Shown piece by piece: positions 44,415-54,192 of a stretch of DNA of 64,000 nucleotides. The stretch lies in assembly GCF_044923475.1 (NCBI RefSeq), contig NZ_CP137338.1, positions 3,348,001 through 3,412,000 of the forward strand, in the 5' to 3' direction. Numbering within the stretch: position 1 is the stretch's first letter; each line of letters opens with the position of its first letter. The DNA is from JAAURS01 sp044923475. Lineage in GTDB: Bacteria > Cyanobacteriota > Cyanobacteriia > Thermosynechococcales > Thermosynechococcaceae. The position numbers and the translations under genes are program-made. The notes beneath the pieces are model-generated. The model did not search any database, was not told where the DNA came from, and saw only the letters and a list, made by a program, of their open reading frames with translations.

Positions 44415-47400
44415 TTGAGAGAAAATTATATTGAGTTGTTGCAAAGGCAACGACGGATTCTGAAGTGCGATGGGGGGATGGGTCAGATGGGGAAGTACGG
44501 ATGGCAGAACGTGAGAGGGTTTGCATCTCGCAATGCAAACGGACATTCTATGCAGCGATCGCACAACATAGCGTCGATCGGCTTAGCTAGCCTTTTGGTG
44601 GGTTTGGCGGTATTGGGAACGGTCCTATACCGGAGTATTACGCGCTACAACGACAAATCGCACTGGGTCGAGCATACTCATGAAGTCATCGACACTTCTA
44701 GCGCGCTGCTATCTCACTTGAAAGATGCCGAAATCGCTCGGCATGAATATCTTCAGATGCCCAACTCAGACGATCTAGAACGCTTTAAGCAATCTCAGGG
44801 ATCGATGCGTAAGATCCTCGGACAGCTCAAGCAGCTTACCCGAGGCAACCCCACTCAGCAGATCGATCTCGCTCACATAGAACAGCTTGCCCAAAAAGAC
44901 CTGAAACTCCTTCAGCAGGCCACGGATGGAAGCGACACGCAACAGCCTCCAGCCGCATTAAAGACCGTTCTCCAGACGCAGGATAAAATTTGGGCAAAGG
45001 AAATACGGCGGATTGCGCTTGCCATTCAACAGCGCGAAGAACTGTTTTTGGTCGAACGGACAAAACTAAAGCAGCTTGAGGCCGATCGACTGTTCTTGAC
45101 ACTCTATGCAATCGCCTTTCTGAGCATCCTTCTAATTTTGGCGCTGGCGCTTCTGTACTGGAATACCATTCAGCGCCAGCTTGCCCAAGCGCAAACCTTG
45201 CAGGAGATCGAGCGATCGCAGAAATCTCTCGCAACGGTCTTAGAGGGCATCGGCGAAGCGTTTATCTCCTTAGACCAGAACTGGAACTTTGTCTATGTCA
45301 ATCGCAAAGCGGGGGAAATTTTGAGGCGATCGCCCGAAAGCCTCATCGGCGAAAACATTTGGCAAGAATTTCCTGAAGCAGTAGATCAACCCGTCTACCT
45401 GGCTTACCATCGCGCAATGAAGGAGCAGAAGCCGCTTCAGATTGAAGAGTACTACCAACCTTGGAATAAATGGTTTGAAAACCGAATTTATCCATCGGCA
45501 CGAGGTATTGCTATCTTTTTCCAAGACACGACAGAACGCAAGCAGACTGAATTGGCGCTCCGAGAAAGCAACCATAAATTTCGAGCTGTTTTTAACCACA
45601 CCTTTGAGTACATAACACTACTGACACCAGACGGGATCGTCCTAGAGATGAATCACGGTCCCCTCGACTTTATGAAAGTCGATTACGAGATCGTCCAAGG
45701 CAAGCCCTTTTGGGAACTTTCTGCTTGGGGCGACGATCCCGATTTGTCGCAGCAGGTTCGAAGCGCGATCGAGAACGCCGCTCAAGGACAATTTATTCGC
45801 TATGACATTTCAGATCTCAAAAACTATTGGGGGGAACCAAGAACCTTCGACTTCTCGATGAAACCCATTTTTGACGACAATGCGACTGTGACTTACATCG
45901 TCGCAGAAGGGCGAGACATTACGGATCTCAATCGCACCCAAAAAGAGCTTCAGCTCTACCGCGAACACCTTGAAGCCCTAGTAGAACAGCGCACCACGGA
46001 GCTGATGGAGGTCAACGCCCAACTCCAGCAAGAGCTGTTAGAGCGCCAACGGGCAGAAGCCGCACTAGCGCTCAGCGAAAGACAATATCGCACCCTCACG
46101 GAAAATAGTATTGACGTTATCGTCCGGCACGATCGCGATTTAAATTATTTGTTCGTCAGCAATAGCTTTAATGAATCAGTCGGAACGCCAGAGGGATATT
46201 GGATCGGTAAAAACCTAGCGGACATGGAGTTCCCTGACGAACTGAAACAGTGCATTTCCGAATCCTGCGAAGCCGTGTTTAGATCTGGAGAAGTGGGACT
46301 CATGAATCTAACTGGGCCAACTGTAAAAGGCTGGCGGAATTTTCAATGCTTAATTGTGCCGGAGTTTGACGATAACTATAAAGTGGAATCCGTCTTGATT
46401 TCTGGTAGAGATGTGACGGAAATCAAGGAGAGAGAAGCTGCGATTCAAGAAGCAGAACGGCGCTGGCGCTATCTCCTCGATAATGTCCGGTTGGTGGTCG
46501 TTGGGTTAAATCAACGCGGCGAGACGGACTACGTGAATCCTTTCTGCTTAGAAATCACGGGTTATAGTGCTGACGAGGTGCTAGGGAAACCTTGGTTTGA
46601 AACTTTTTTGCCCAAAGCCCAACAACAGGAAGTCCGCAAAGCTTTTGAAGAACTCATCGATTTAGAATTTCATCCTTACTATCAAAATTCCATTGTGACC
46701 AAGCGGGGAGAAGAGCGCATCATTGCCTGGAACAATACCCAGCTCCGCAATGCCCAAGGCGAAGTCACGGGCAGCGTGAGCATTGGCGAAGACATTACCG
46801 AGCGCTTTGCCCTAGAGCGCATGAAAGCCGAATTTGTTTCCGTGGTCAGTCACGAACTGCGGACTCCAATTACATCTATTCAGGGAGCGCTCAATTTACT
46901 TACAGAGGGTTTAATCCCGGTTGAATCTTCACGGGGGCATGAGGTTTTGACGATCGCTGCCGATGGTGCAGACCGTCTGGTCAACATCGTCAACGATATT
47001 CTCGATCTAGAACGCCTGGAATCCGGCAAGCTCACCTTAGCGATCGTGCCTTGCCAAGCAGCCTATTTGATGACAAACGCCTCGGAGCTGATGCGGGTTT
47101 TGGCAGATCGGGCGGGGGTTATCTTACACGCAACACCTCAGCCCTACGAGTTGATGGGAGACGGAGATCGCCTGATTCAAGTCATGACCAATTTACTGAG
47201 CAACGCGATTAAATTCTCTCCTAAAGGTGCAACCATCTGGTTTGGCGTGGAGCGAGACAACCCCCCAGATTTTCTACAGTTTTGGGTGCGGGATGAGGGC
47301 CGTGGAATTCCGCCAGAGCAGCTCGAAAGCATTTTTGAGCGCTTCCACCAGGTCGATGCCACCGATTCGCGTCAGAAGGGCGGTACGGGTTTGGGCCTGC

Positions 47401-47522
47401 CCATTTGTCGCAGCATTGTCCAGCAGCACGGCGGCACCATCTGGGCCGAGAGCGCGCCCGGACGAGGTAGCTGTTTCTATTTCACAGTTCCGGTCAAATC
47501 TCCACAAATTGAAAGAGCATGA
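44415..47522 (+). CDS. Membrane-bound multi-PAS sensor histidine kinase
   Basis: Up to 1,035 residues; the start is uncertain (TTG 44415, ATG 44478 or ATG 44550, the last just before the first membrane helix). Order: helix 1 (about 52-73), a CHASE3-like extracytoplasmic sensor (EVIDTSSALLSHLKDAEIAR), helix 2 (about 226-250), four PAS domains beginning near 275, 389, 558 and 684, then HisKA with His813 (VVSHELRTPI) and an HATPase domain with LLSNAIKFS, RDEGRGIPPEQL and GTGLGLPICRSIV. It lies 24 bases after the five-domain regulator and overlaps the next regulator by 4 bases (ATGA). Those two are its likely partners. The signal is unknown. Confidence 0.9.
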   Translation: MRENYIELLQRQRRILKCDGGMGQMGKYGWQNVRGFASRNANGHSMQRSHNIASIGLASLLVGLAVLGTVLYRSITRYNDKSHWVEHTHEVIDTSSALLSHLKDAEIARHEYLQMPNSDDLERFKQSQGSMRKILGQLKQLTRGNPTQQIDLAHIEQLAQKDLKLLQQATDGSDTQQPPAALKTVLQTQDKIWAKEIRRIALAIQQREELFLVERTKLKQLEADRLFLTLYAIAFLSILLILALALLYWNTIQRQLAQAQTLQEIERSQKSLATVLEGIGEAFISLDQNWNFVYVNRKAGEILRRSPESLIGENIWQEFPEAVDQPVYLAYHRAMKEQKPLQIEEYYQPWNKWFENRIYPSARGIAIFFQDTTERKQTELALRESNHKFRAVFNHTFEYITLLTPDGIVLEMNHGPLDFMKVDYEIVQGKPFWELSAWGDDPDLSQQVRSAIENAAQGQFIRYDISDLKNYWGEPRTFDFSMKPIFDDNATVTYIVAEGRDITDLNRTQKELQLYREHLEALVEQRTTELMEVNAQLQQELLERQRAEAALALSERQYRTLTENSIDVIVRHDRDLNYLFVSNSFNESVGTPEGYWIGKNLADMEFPDELKQCISESCEAVFRSGEVGLMNLTGPTVKGWRNFQCLIVPEFDDNYKVESVLISGRDVTEIKEREAAIQEAERRWRYLLDNVRLVVVGLNQRGETDYVNPFCLEITGYSADEVLGKPWFETFLPKAQQQEVRKAFEELIDLEFHPYYQNSIVTKRGEERIIAWNNTQLRNAQGEVTGSVSIGEDITERFALERMKAEFVSVVSHELRTPITSIQGALNLLTEGLIPVESSRGHEVLTIAADGADRLVNIVNDILDLERLESGKLTLAIVPCQAAYLMTNASELMRVLADRAGVILHATPQPYELMGDGDRLIQVMTNLLSNAIKFSPKGATIWFGVERDNPPDFLQFWVRDEGRGIPPEQLESIFERFHQVDATDSRQKGGTGLGLPICRSIVQQHGGTIWAESAPGRGSCFYFTVPVKSPQIERA

Positions 47523-47893
47523 AACGCGTTCTCGTCATTGACGACGAAGATGGAATTCGCAATCTGATTCGGTTTTCCTTGGAAGCATTGACCGACTGGG
47601 AGGTGCTGACGGCTGGATCTGGCATGGAAGGGTTGGCGATCGCCCAAGACCGCATGCCCGACGCTATCTTGCTCGATGTCATGATGCCAGACCTAGACGG
47701 CATTGCCACCTTCCAACAATTACAGCTCGACCCCATCCTCCAAACCATCCCGACCGTCTTCTTGACCGCCAAAGCCTCCGCCACCGAGCGCGACGAACTG
47801 ATCGCCTTGGGGGCTGTTGGTGCGATCTCCAAACCTTTCAAGGCTAAAATGCTGGTCGATCGCATCAAACTCTGCCTTGGCTGGAATGACTAA
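47519..47893 (+). CDS. Single-domain response regulator
   Basis: 124 residues, one receiver domain: VLVIDDEDGI acidic pair, ILLDVMMPDLDG with the acceptor aspartate, VFLTAKA, and ISKPFKAK with the lysine. Its ATG overlaps the stop codon of the histidine kinase (ATGA), so it is translationally coupled and almost surely a phosphorylation target of that kinase, acting as a shuttle or a diffusible output. Confidence 0.9.
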   Translation: MKRVLVIDDEDGIRNLIRFSLEALTDWEVLTAGSGMEGLAIAQDRMPDAILLDVMMPDLDGIATFQQLQLDPILQTIPTVFLTAKASATERDELIALGAVGAISKPFKAKMLVDRIKLCLGWND

Positions 47894-48076
47894 AGGGCGA
47901 TCGCTCAAACGTTTCAGCATCATTTCTTGTATTTGCCGAGGATGTTTGCCACAGGCATGTATTCATCACAAAAAATTCACGCGAGTACTCTACCTTTAAA
48001 TCTAGTAAAGACACTGACGATGGTTCGAAGAAGCTAAGTGCTGTGTGTTCAGGCGATTTCAAGAAAAAAAATACCG

Positions 48077-48149
48077 AGTCGTAGGGGCGCAAGGCCTTGC
48101 GCCCCTACAGAATGGTTGGTAGTTTCTATTTCGGGAATAGCCTAATTTT
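48077..48149. repeat. Dispersed intergenic repeat, copy 1 (hairpin plus conserved arm)
   Basis: About 73 bases: a perfect hairpin GTAGGGGCGCAAGG/CCTTGCGCCCCTAC followed by an arm containing AATGGTTGGTAGTTTCTATT and GGGAATAGCCTAATTT. The same block occurs in inverted orientation at 62386-62463 with few differences. It sits between a response regulator and the diguanylate cyclase gene, so its hairpin could limit read-through between them. Confidence 0.85.
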
Positions 48150-48283
48150 CTAGCTTCGTTACAACTGCTTGCACCTTATTTGTCTTTATGATAGCGGTCT
48201 TCTGTAAGTTAGCGTTCGCGATCGCTTGCAGAAGATTGCATCTTTCTCTATTTATACTTCTCTTCCTAAACCAAGGTTGGCCC

Positions 48284-49291
48284 ATGAGTAGCGTACTTTC
48301 CGCCTTTCAAGATCGTTCGAGGCAAGCAAGGAATTTAAAGCCTGGAGAAGCGGGAGTAGCGCTGATCGCAGAAGACGACGATCTCATGAGAAGAACGCTG
48401 CGATATACCCTTGAAGAATATGGCTATCAGGTTGTTGAAACCAACAACGGACAAGAGTGCCTCGAGCAGTACGAACAACTGAATCCAGATATCATCCTTC
48501 TAGACTGCACGATGCCCATCATGAATGGCTACACCTGCTGCGAGCAGCTAAGAATGCTAGACAAAGCAGCACACACGCCAATTGTCATGATAACGGGCCT
48601 CGATGGTGACTCCTCAATTCAGCGAGCTTTTGCTTCGGGAGCAACGGACTACGTGCTCAAGCCCGTTCAATGGAAGATTTTTGCTCAAAGAATTACGAAA
48701 CTGATCGAACAAACTAAGCTAATGCGCCAACTAGCCGAGCAAAATGCAGAATATCGGCAAGAAATGATGGTAGACGACTTAACCAAAGTTCTGAACCGTC
48801 GAGCGTTCGATCGATATCTACAGCAAGAATGGCAGCGAAGCATGCGAGAGCAAAAACCATTCTCTGTGATTTTGGCCGATGTCGATTTCTTTAAAATCTA
48901 TAACGATACCTTCGGGCACGTAGCGGCGGATCGGCACTTACAGCAGGTCGCTCAAATAATGCGGCATGCAGTCTATCGAGCGACCGATCTCGTTTGTCGG
49001 TACGGGGGCGAAGAATTTGGAATCCTTTTACCCAATACTTCAGTAGACGGGGCGGTCCAGGTTGCCGTTCGCATCCAAACGGCGCTCAAAGATTTTTATC
49101 TAGATCGAAGCTCTAGCGCCTCAACAAGACCTATCACGCTCAGTTATGGCATATCTGGCCTCATTCCAGCTCAAAATATGCAACCCGTCAAGCTTGTGGA
49201 AGCCGCAGACAAAGCGCTCTATCAAGCGAAAGAAAACGGCAGAAACTGCATTTCCGTTCGCTTGCTTGAGTTCTGCCCAGTCGCGAAGTAG
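48284..49291 (+). CDS. Response regulator with GGDEF domain (diguanylate cyclase)
   Basis: 335 residues from the ATG at 48284, preceded by AAGGTTGG; the open frame reaches back to 48188. A receiver domain (about 15-140; LIAEDDDLMRR, IILLDCTMPIMNG, LKPVQWK) is joined to a GGDEF domain (about 165-330) with DDLTKVLNRRAFDRYL, DVDFFKIYNDTFGH and the active site RYGGEEFGILL. GGEEF is a catalytically competent variant, so it should make cyclic di-GMP from two GTP when its receiver is phosphorylated. It follows the kinase cluster on the same strand about 390 bases later, past a repeat hairpin. Confidence 0.92.
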   Translation: MSSVLSAFQDRSRQARNLKPGEAGVALIAEDDDLMRRTLRYTLEEYGYQVVETNNGQECLEQYEQLNPDIILLDCTMPIMNGYTCCEQLRMLDKAAHTPIVMITGLDGDSSIQRAFASGATDYVLKPVQWKIFAQRITKLIEQTKLMRQLAEQNAEYRQEMMVDDLTKVLNRRAFDRYLQQEWQRSMREQKPFSVILADVDFFKIYNDTFGHVAADRHLQQVAQIMRHAVYRATDLVCRYGGEEFGILLPNTSVDGAVQVAVRIQTALKDFYLDRSSSASTRPITLSYGISGLIPAQNMQPVKLVEAADKALYQAKENGRNCISVRLLEFCPVAK

Positions 49292-49357
49292 TACGTTGCA
49301 GCTTTATAAAGATTTAGTAGTGTCGATCGAGTGCTTATAACTTATGCGGAGTTTTAA

Positions 49358-49750
49358 TTAATTCTTCACTTTCTTCATATATGTTTTAGAGCCAAAACTG
49401 AGTCCCCCATAGATCGCGATAAACCCAAAAACACAAGCCATTCCCAATATGGGCCAGACACTAGGAAATTCAAACATATTTACGCTAATCAAAGATAGAG
49501 CGATCGGTACGATCAAAAGCGATACTAGTATGTAGTATGTTGAGGTCCATAGCTTTAACCTATGTGATATTACAACCCCTTGCTTTTGAGAATAAAATCC
49601 ACCCACAAAAAAGGCAGACCAAATTTGTACTATAAGACTTGTCCCAGCGACCTTAGTCCCAAATATAACTTCCAATATACCGACGACTATACCACCGACA
49701 AAAGTGCAGGCAACGATCGCGAGTGCCAATAGGTAAGCTTTGTTCCACAT
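49358..49750 (-). CDS. Small four-helix membrane protein of unknown function
   Basis: 130 residues from the ATG at 49750; a start at 49834 is possible but adds a Lys-rich, unlikely leader. There are four hydrophobic segments (YLLALAIVACTFVGGIVVG, the stretch containing LIVQIWSAFFVGG, ILVSLLIVPIALSLISV, PILGMACVFGFIAIYGGL) and a short basic C-terminal end. The pattern is reminiscent of the ABZJ_00895 family of small membrane proteins, but I am not sure. It lies between the convergent diguanylate cyclase gene and the spoIID-like gene, with AT-rich codon use unlike the GC-richer neighbours. Confidence 0.6.
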   Translation of the reverse strand: MWNKAYLLALAIVACTFVGGIVVGILEVIFGTKVAGTSLIVQIWSAFFVGGFYSQKQGVVISHRLKLWTSTYYILVSLLIVPIALSLISVNMFEFPSVWPILGMACVFGFIAIYGGLSFGSKTYMKKVKN

Positions 49751-49866
49751 AAAAACTAGAGGGATTGATATTAATGTCAATAATTTGTGACAAATTAATT
49801 TCTTCACAAATATGTACTTAGTGTGCCCAGTCAAGATTGAAAGTAGCCTTTAGTTTTGTCAGAACG

Positions 49867-50925
49867 CTACTCGCGATCGACCTCAATGCGCCCTACCCCA
49901 GTTTTTGGGTAATAATTTTTGAGAATTTGCTCGTAGGTATAACCCTGTTCTGCCAGCTTAAGTGCCCCGAGCTGGCTCATCCCGTGCCCCTGGAAGGCTT
50001 CTGAAACAATATCATCAGAGGCAGCATACAGCGATTCCACGATGCCGCCGCGATAGCTGACAAAGGATCCTGCGGTTTGGTCTACCGCAGCGCGCGTGGT
50101 ATCGGCTTCAGATTCAATGCCTTTGTAAACCTGGTAGTACTCATCCGAGCCGAGATGGTACAGCTGGTTGGCAGGTTTGAAATAGTAAGTCAGCGCGTAG
50201 GAACGGGCGGCGATCGCCTGAGCTTTGAGCGCCGCCGGAGGCCAACTGGGCGATACCTCCGCACCCAACACGCTGTAAAGATACCGTCGCAAACTGACAT
50301 AGTTCACGGCCCAGAGCTGACCGCCATCGGCAACTAGCAATAGCGTCCCGCGATAGCCGCGATCGCCCAGGTAGAAAATGCCGTTTGAGTCGGGGACAAC
50401 CCAAACGAGGTTTGGGGCGGGTTTTCCGCCAACGCTCATGCCTTGCGCGTCGGCTTGGACCCGGTAGGACTGAGCCGTTGTCAGCGGCTGGACGATTTGC
50501 CCCTGTCGGTCGAAGAGCTTGCCGCTGCCGGAAACCGCGATGCTGAGAGAAGCAGCCCCACTGGCAAGCGCCACGTGCATTTCGACAGAAGAATCCACAT
50601 TGGGGTAGAGCGCAGCTCGTGCCAACTGACTGCGGCGAGCGAGTTCTGCTTTAGAGAGAACGGGTGGCTTCGATGGGGAGGGGAGCGGTGCCGATGGATT
50701 GGGTTGAGGTGGGGAGACGGCAGCTGACGGTGTAGCGCTGGGCCTGACGTTTAAAAACGGAAAAACCGAAACGCTCGGACTGGGCGAGGGGAGCGGTTCT
50801 TGCGTTACGATGTAGTTTGGCTCGGGTCGGAGCCTTGCCACGGTCCACATTGGGATAGCGACTAACGGTAGGGGCAACAGCCAGAACCCATATTTCAAAA
50901 ATTTCGGGACAGTCGGTTTTGTCAT
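49867..50925 (-). CDS. SpoIID/LytB-domain protein
   Basis: 352 residues. An N-terminal membrane anchor (about 10-30) is followed by a Pro/Ser-rich linker (about 40-90) and a C-terminal SpoIID domain, with LRRYLYSVLGAEVSPSWP, ALKAQAIAARSYALTYY, and GHGMSQLGALKLAEQGY near the end. In Bacillus SpoIID trims peptidoglycan glycan strands as a lytic transglycosylase; cyanobacterial homologues are thought to work on the cell wall. The conserved glutamate after VLGAE is present. The gene is divergent from the SGNH hydrolase gene, with 32 bases between their starts. Confidence 0.88.
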   Translation of the reverse strand: MTKPTVPKFLKYGFWLLPLPLVAIPMWTVARLRPEPNYIVTQEPLPSPSPSVSVFPFLNVRPSATPSAAVSPPQPNPSAPLPSPSKPPVLSKAELARRSQLARAALYPNVDSSVEMHVALASGAASLSIAVSGSGKLFDRQGQIVQPLTTAQSYRVQADAQGMSVGGKPAPNLVWVVPDSNGIFYLGDRGYRGTLLLVADGGQLWAVNYVSLRRYLYSVLGAEVSPSWPPAALKAQAIAARSYALTYYFKPANQLYHLGSDEYYQVYKGIESEADTTRAAVDQTAGSFVSYRGGIVESLYAASDDIVSEAFQGHGMSQLGALKLAEQGYTYEQILKNYYPKTGVGRIEVDRE

Positions 50926-50957
50926 GGTGGCGAGCGATCTAAAGTGTTCCTGACGGT

Positions 50958-51563
50958 ATGAGTCAAGATATTCGCATTTGTTTCATTGGGGATTCCTTTG
51001 TCAATGGCACGGGCGATCGCACCTATCTAGGCTGGACGGGACGGTTATGCCTGGGTCTGGCAGAGCGAGGGTTAGCGGTCACTTACTATAATTTAGGCGT
51101 TCGCCGAGACACGAGCGTCGATATTGCCCATCGATGGGAGCGAGAAACAGCAACTCGCCTGCCTCAGGATTGCGATAACCGCATTGTCTTCTCCTTTGGC
51201 ACTAACGATACCACCTTAGAAAACGAACGGCAGCGCGTCCCCATGCCCAACGCTCTCCAATCCTGCCGCCAGATTCTGAAGTCAGCGCAGGACCAATATC
51301 CCGTCCTCCTGATCGGGCCACCGCCCATCGCCGATTCCGCCCAGAATACCCGCACCCGCGACCTTTCCGAACGTTTCTCAGAACTTTGCGCGGACCTCAA
51401 CGTTCCTTATTTGGATATTTTTACACCCCTGAGTCAGTCTACCGCCTGGCAAGAAGCCGTTGAGGCGGGAGATGGCGCGCATCCGGGGGCCGAAGGCTAT
51501 GGGGCGATCGCCCATCTGATCCAAGCTTGGCCGACCTGGAAGCAATGGTTTGACGCGCCATGA
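50958..51563 (+). CDS. SGNH/GDSL-type hydrolase
   Basis: 201 residues. All catalytic blocks of the family are present: FIGDSFVNGTGD with the nucleophilic serine, the glycine of LGVRRDTS, the Asn block FSFGTNDTT, and the Asp-x-x-His block DGAHPGAEGY. It should hydrolyse an ester or acyl bond of a lipid or sugar. No signal peptide, so cytoplasmic. The next gene starts within its stop codon (ATGA), so the two are coupled. Confidence 0.88.
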   Translation: MSQDIRICFIGDSFVNGTGDRTYLGWTGRLCLGLAERGLAVTYYNLGVRRDTSVDIAHRWERETATRLPQDCDNRIVFSFGTNDTTLENERQRVPMPNALQSCRQILKSAQDQYPVLLIGPPPIADSAQNTRTRDLSERFSELCADLNVPYLDIFTPLSQSTAWQEAVEAGDGAHPGAEGYGAIAHLIQAWPTWKQWFDAP

Positions 51564-51871
51564 TTGTAGAATGGTTGCGCTTTAAAGTAGCGCCAAAATA
51601 CCGAGAACAGTTTGTCCAAAAAGACGATGAAATCTGGACCACCTTTCTGCGGCAATATCCAGGCTTCCTCAAAAAAGAAGTGTGGATTAGCCCAGACGAC
51701 CTCAGCGACGTGATGATTGCCATTCACTGGACCACCGTAGAACTCCAGCAGGCCATTCCCAAAGCAGCCCTGGAATCCATTGACAAACAATTCATTGAAT
51801 CCCTAGCGGCCCCCTTTCAACTCATCGAAATCAAACTCTATCAAGTTCGCAAAATTGTAACGCAGCCCTAA
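51560..51871 (+). CDS. TIGR03792-like small cyanobacterial protein
   Basis: 103 residues. VEWLRFKVAPKYREQFVQKD and AIHWTTVELQQAI resemble the TIGR03792 family, small cyanobacterial proteins of ferredoxin-like (dimeric alpha/beta barrel) fold without a known role. Its start overlaps the stop codon of the SGNH hydrolase by 4 bases. Confidence 0.7.
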   Translation: MIVEWLRFKVAPKYREQFVQKDDEIWTTFLRQYPGFLKKEVWISPDDLSDVMIAIHWTTVELQQAIPKAALESIDKQFIESLAAPFQLIEIKLYQVRKIVTQP

Positions 51872-51896
51872 AATCTTCCCCCATCTCCCCCACCCC

Positions 51897-53168
51897 TCAC
51901 TGCACGGCTCGAATTTGCCGATTCGCACTCTCTTGAGCGCGGCGCAACGCAACTTGCAGCGATTGTTCGCCCAGCAACGCACTCAGAAATTGATTGTCAA
52001 AGGCCGTCATGATGGGAGAGGGATAGCGTCCGATTTGCCACGGCGTTGCATAGCGGACCCCCCTGACGAAAGGAGATCGCAGCCTATCTCGATCGTACCG
52101 AAGCAGTTGCGCCACCGATCGACGCGTCGGTAGCGCAAACCCGCTACTCGTCCACTTCCGCATCCCTGCCTTACCCGTCAGGTAAGCCATCAGCTTCCAG
52201 GCTTCCGGTTTGTGGCGGGCCCGACGATTCATCGCATAGGCCACTGTAAACGCCATCGTACCGGGACGCCCGTTCATTCTAGGGACTTCGGCAGTACCAA
52301 ATTCAAGGGCCGGGAAATTTTCCTGCAAATAGGGAACAGCCCAACTGCCCTCAATCCCCATCGCCACCTTCTCCTGCCCCAACAAATCGCTACCCGAACT
52401 ACTGCCGACATCGGAAGGAAGGACAGTCGTGCGATCGACCCGGTATCGATCTGCGATCGTTTGCAACCCCCGTAGCGCTTCGGGTTCGGCAAAACTAGCA
52501 TAGCCTCGATCGTCGATCGCCCGTCCGCCATAGGCTTGAATCACATAAACCAGTCTCGCCAATTCAGGCGCAAGTCCCAATCCGTACTGTTCCGGGCGTC
52601 CATCTCGATTGCGATCCAGCGTCAACCGTTTTGCATCGCTTGATAGCTGCTCCCAAGTGAGAGGCGGCTCTTGCAGGCCAGCCACCCGGAATGCTCGCTT
52701 ATTGTAGAACAGCACCAACGTCGAGTAGTCCTTCGGCAAGCCATAGAGCGTCTCCCCCGTCCGAAAGATTTTGAGTAGATTGGGTTCGAAGTCTTCTAAG
52801 TCAAAGTCTTTTGAAATGTAAGAGTTGAGCGGTTCTAGAACATTTGCCTGCATCAAAAAAGGAGCTTCCACGGCATCCAAATAAAAAACATCCGGTGCCG
52901 CATCCCCGATCAAACGCGTTTTGAGAACGTCCATGTATCGATCGGCAATACTCTCAAACCTGACGCGAATACCGGGATGGGTTTGCTCGAACTCCTTCAA
53001 CAATTCTTGCAACAGCCGCTTCTCTACAGGACTCGCGCCCCATCCGCTCAGCTTGACGATCGCGGGTCTAGGAACTCGATCTGAAGATTGCCAAAGGGGC
53101 TGACATGCCGCGCTGAGTCCAGCAAGGCCGACGCTCAAGGCAATTCCTCTCAGCCAAGTCGAGATCAT
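51897..53168 (-). CDS. Sugar ABC transporter substrate-binding lipoprotein
   Basis: 423 residues. The signal peptide ends in a good lipobox (LSAAC, Cys22), so it is a lipid-anchored periplasmic protein. The body is an extracellular solute-binding protein family 1 fold: FEQTHPGIRVRFESI, FYLDAVEAPFLMQANVLEPL, LYGLPKDYSTLVLFYNKRAF, VAMGIEGSWAVPYL. The class binds malto- or other oligosaccharides or glycerol phosphodiesters; the ligand cannot be read here. It is downstream of the MalF-like permease gene (66-base gap) in the same unit. Confidence 0.88.
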   Translation of the reverse strand: MISTWLRGIALSVGLAGLSAACQPLWQSSDRVPRPAIVKLSGWGASPVEKRLLQELLKEFEQTHPGIRVRFESIADRYMDVLKTRLIGDAAPDVFYLDAVEAPFLMQANVLEPLNSYISKDFDLEDFEPNLLKIFRTGETLYGLPKDYSTLVLFYNKRAFRVAGLQEPPLTWEQLSSDAKRLTLDRNRDGRPEQYGLGLAPELARLVYVIQAYGGRAIDDRGYASFAEPEALRGLQTIADRYRVDRTTVLPSDVGSSSGSDLLGQEKVAMGIEGSWAVPYLQENFPALEFGTAEVPRMNGRPGTMAFTVAYAMNRRARHKPEAWKLMAYLTGKAGMRKWTSSGFALPTRRSVAQLLRYDRDRLRSPFVRGVRYATPWQIGRYPSPIMTAFDNQFLSALLGEQSLQVALRRAQESANRQIRAVQ

Positions 53169-53233
53169 GACGCGTTACTCCAATCCTTCGAGTTCTAGAT
53201 CGGGGGTGGCAGCTTCCACCCATTGCGATCGCA

Positions 53234-54109
53234 TCATAACGAATTGCGTTCGGTCAATCGCTGCTGCAGTAGGGTTGCAAAAATAATCAAGAAGGCCAAG
53301 AAAAAGGCAATGGCCGCACCGTAGCCCAATTGCAAATCCCGAAAGACAGCTTGATAAATGAGCAGTACCACCGTCAGCGTGGCATTATTGGGGCCGCCAG
53401 AACCCCCTGAAAAAATATAGGATTGGTCGAATAGCTGAAACGTACCGATCGTTCCAGTCGCGACTACAAAGAAAGTAACGGGCTTCAGTTGAGGCAACGT
53501 GATGTATCGAAATTGCTGAACCCGACGGGCGCCGTCCAAGGTTGCGGCTTCGTAGAGAACCTGCGGAATATCTTGAAGCGCCGCCAGGTAGATTGTCATA
53601 AAAAAGGGTGCCGTAGACCAAATATTCATGAGCATGATGCCCTTAAGCGCGATCGCAGGATCGCCAAGCCAATTGTAGGTTGGCAGTCTCAGCCACCTTA
53701 ACGCGTGGTTGAGGAGGCCATCCGCGTTATAAATCCACATAAAAATCAGCGTCAAAACCGCCGAAGAGGTTAGCGTGGGCAGGAAGTAAAGCACGCGCCA
53801 AAACCGTTGCCCCTTGATTCCAGCATTGAGCGTCACTGCTAACAGGAGCGCTAGCATCGTCTGGAGCGGAACGACGACAAGGACGTACTCAATGGTATTT
53901 TTAAGTGCAATACCAACGCGATCGTCTTGGACGAGACGTTCGACGTTGCGCAAACCTATAAATTCAAACTCTAAACCTCCCAGCAAACGAACCTTCTGAA
54001 AGGTAAGGAAGAAAGCCAATAAGATGGGTAGGGCCACAAACGTTCCTAAGGCTAAAATGGCAGGACCCATGAAGAGATAGCCCGTCAGGTTTTCATGCCG
54101 TTTCAACAT
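53234..54109 (-). CDS. Sugar ABC transporter permease, MalF/UgpA type
   Basis: 291 residues with six membrane segments. The EAA loop that docks the ATPase reads EAATLDGARRVQQFRYITLP. The start LTGYLFMGPAILALGTFV is typical of this permease group. It pairs with the divergent MalG-type permease (starts 83 bases apart) and with the binding protein downstream. No ATPase subunit is encoded in the window; a shared MsmK/UgpC-like ATPase elsewhere in the genome is likely. Confidence 0.9.
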   Translation of the reverse strand: MLKRHENLTGYLFMGPAILALGTFVALPILLAFFLTFQKVRLLGGLEFEFIGLRNVERLVQDDRVGIALKNTIEYVLVVVPLQTMLALLLAVTLNAGIKGQRFWRVLYFLPTLTSSAVLTLIFMWIYNADGLLNHALRWLRLPTYNWLGDPAIALKGIMLMNIWSTAPFFMTIYLAALQDIPQVLYEAATLDGARRVQQFRYITLPQLKPVTFFVVATGTIGTFQLFDQSYIFSGGSGGPNNATLTVVLLIYQAVFRDLQLGYGAAIAFFLAFLIIFATLLQQRLTERNSL

Positions 54110-54192
54110 ATAAAGTTATTAACCCCTCCTTCAGACAACATACCCCACCGATAAAGCGATCGAAGTCAGTAGAGTCGTAGCGGGCGTTTTAG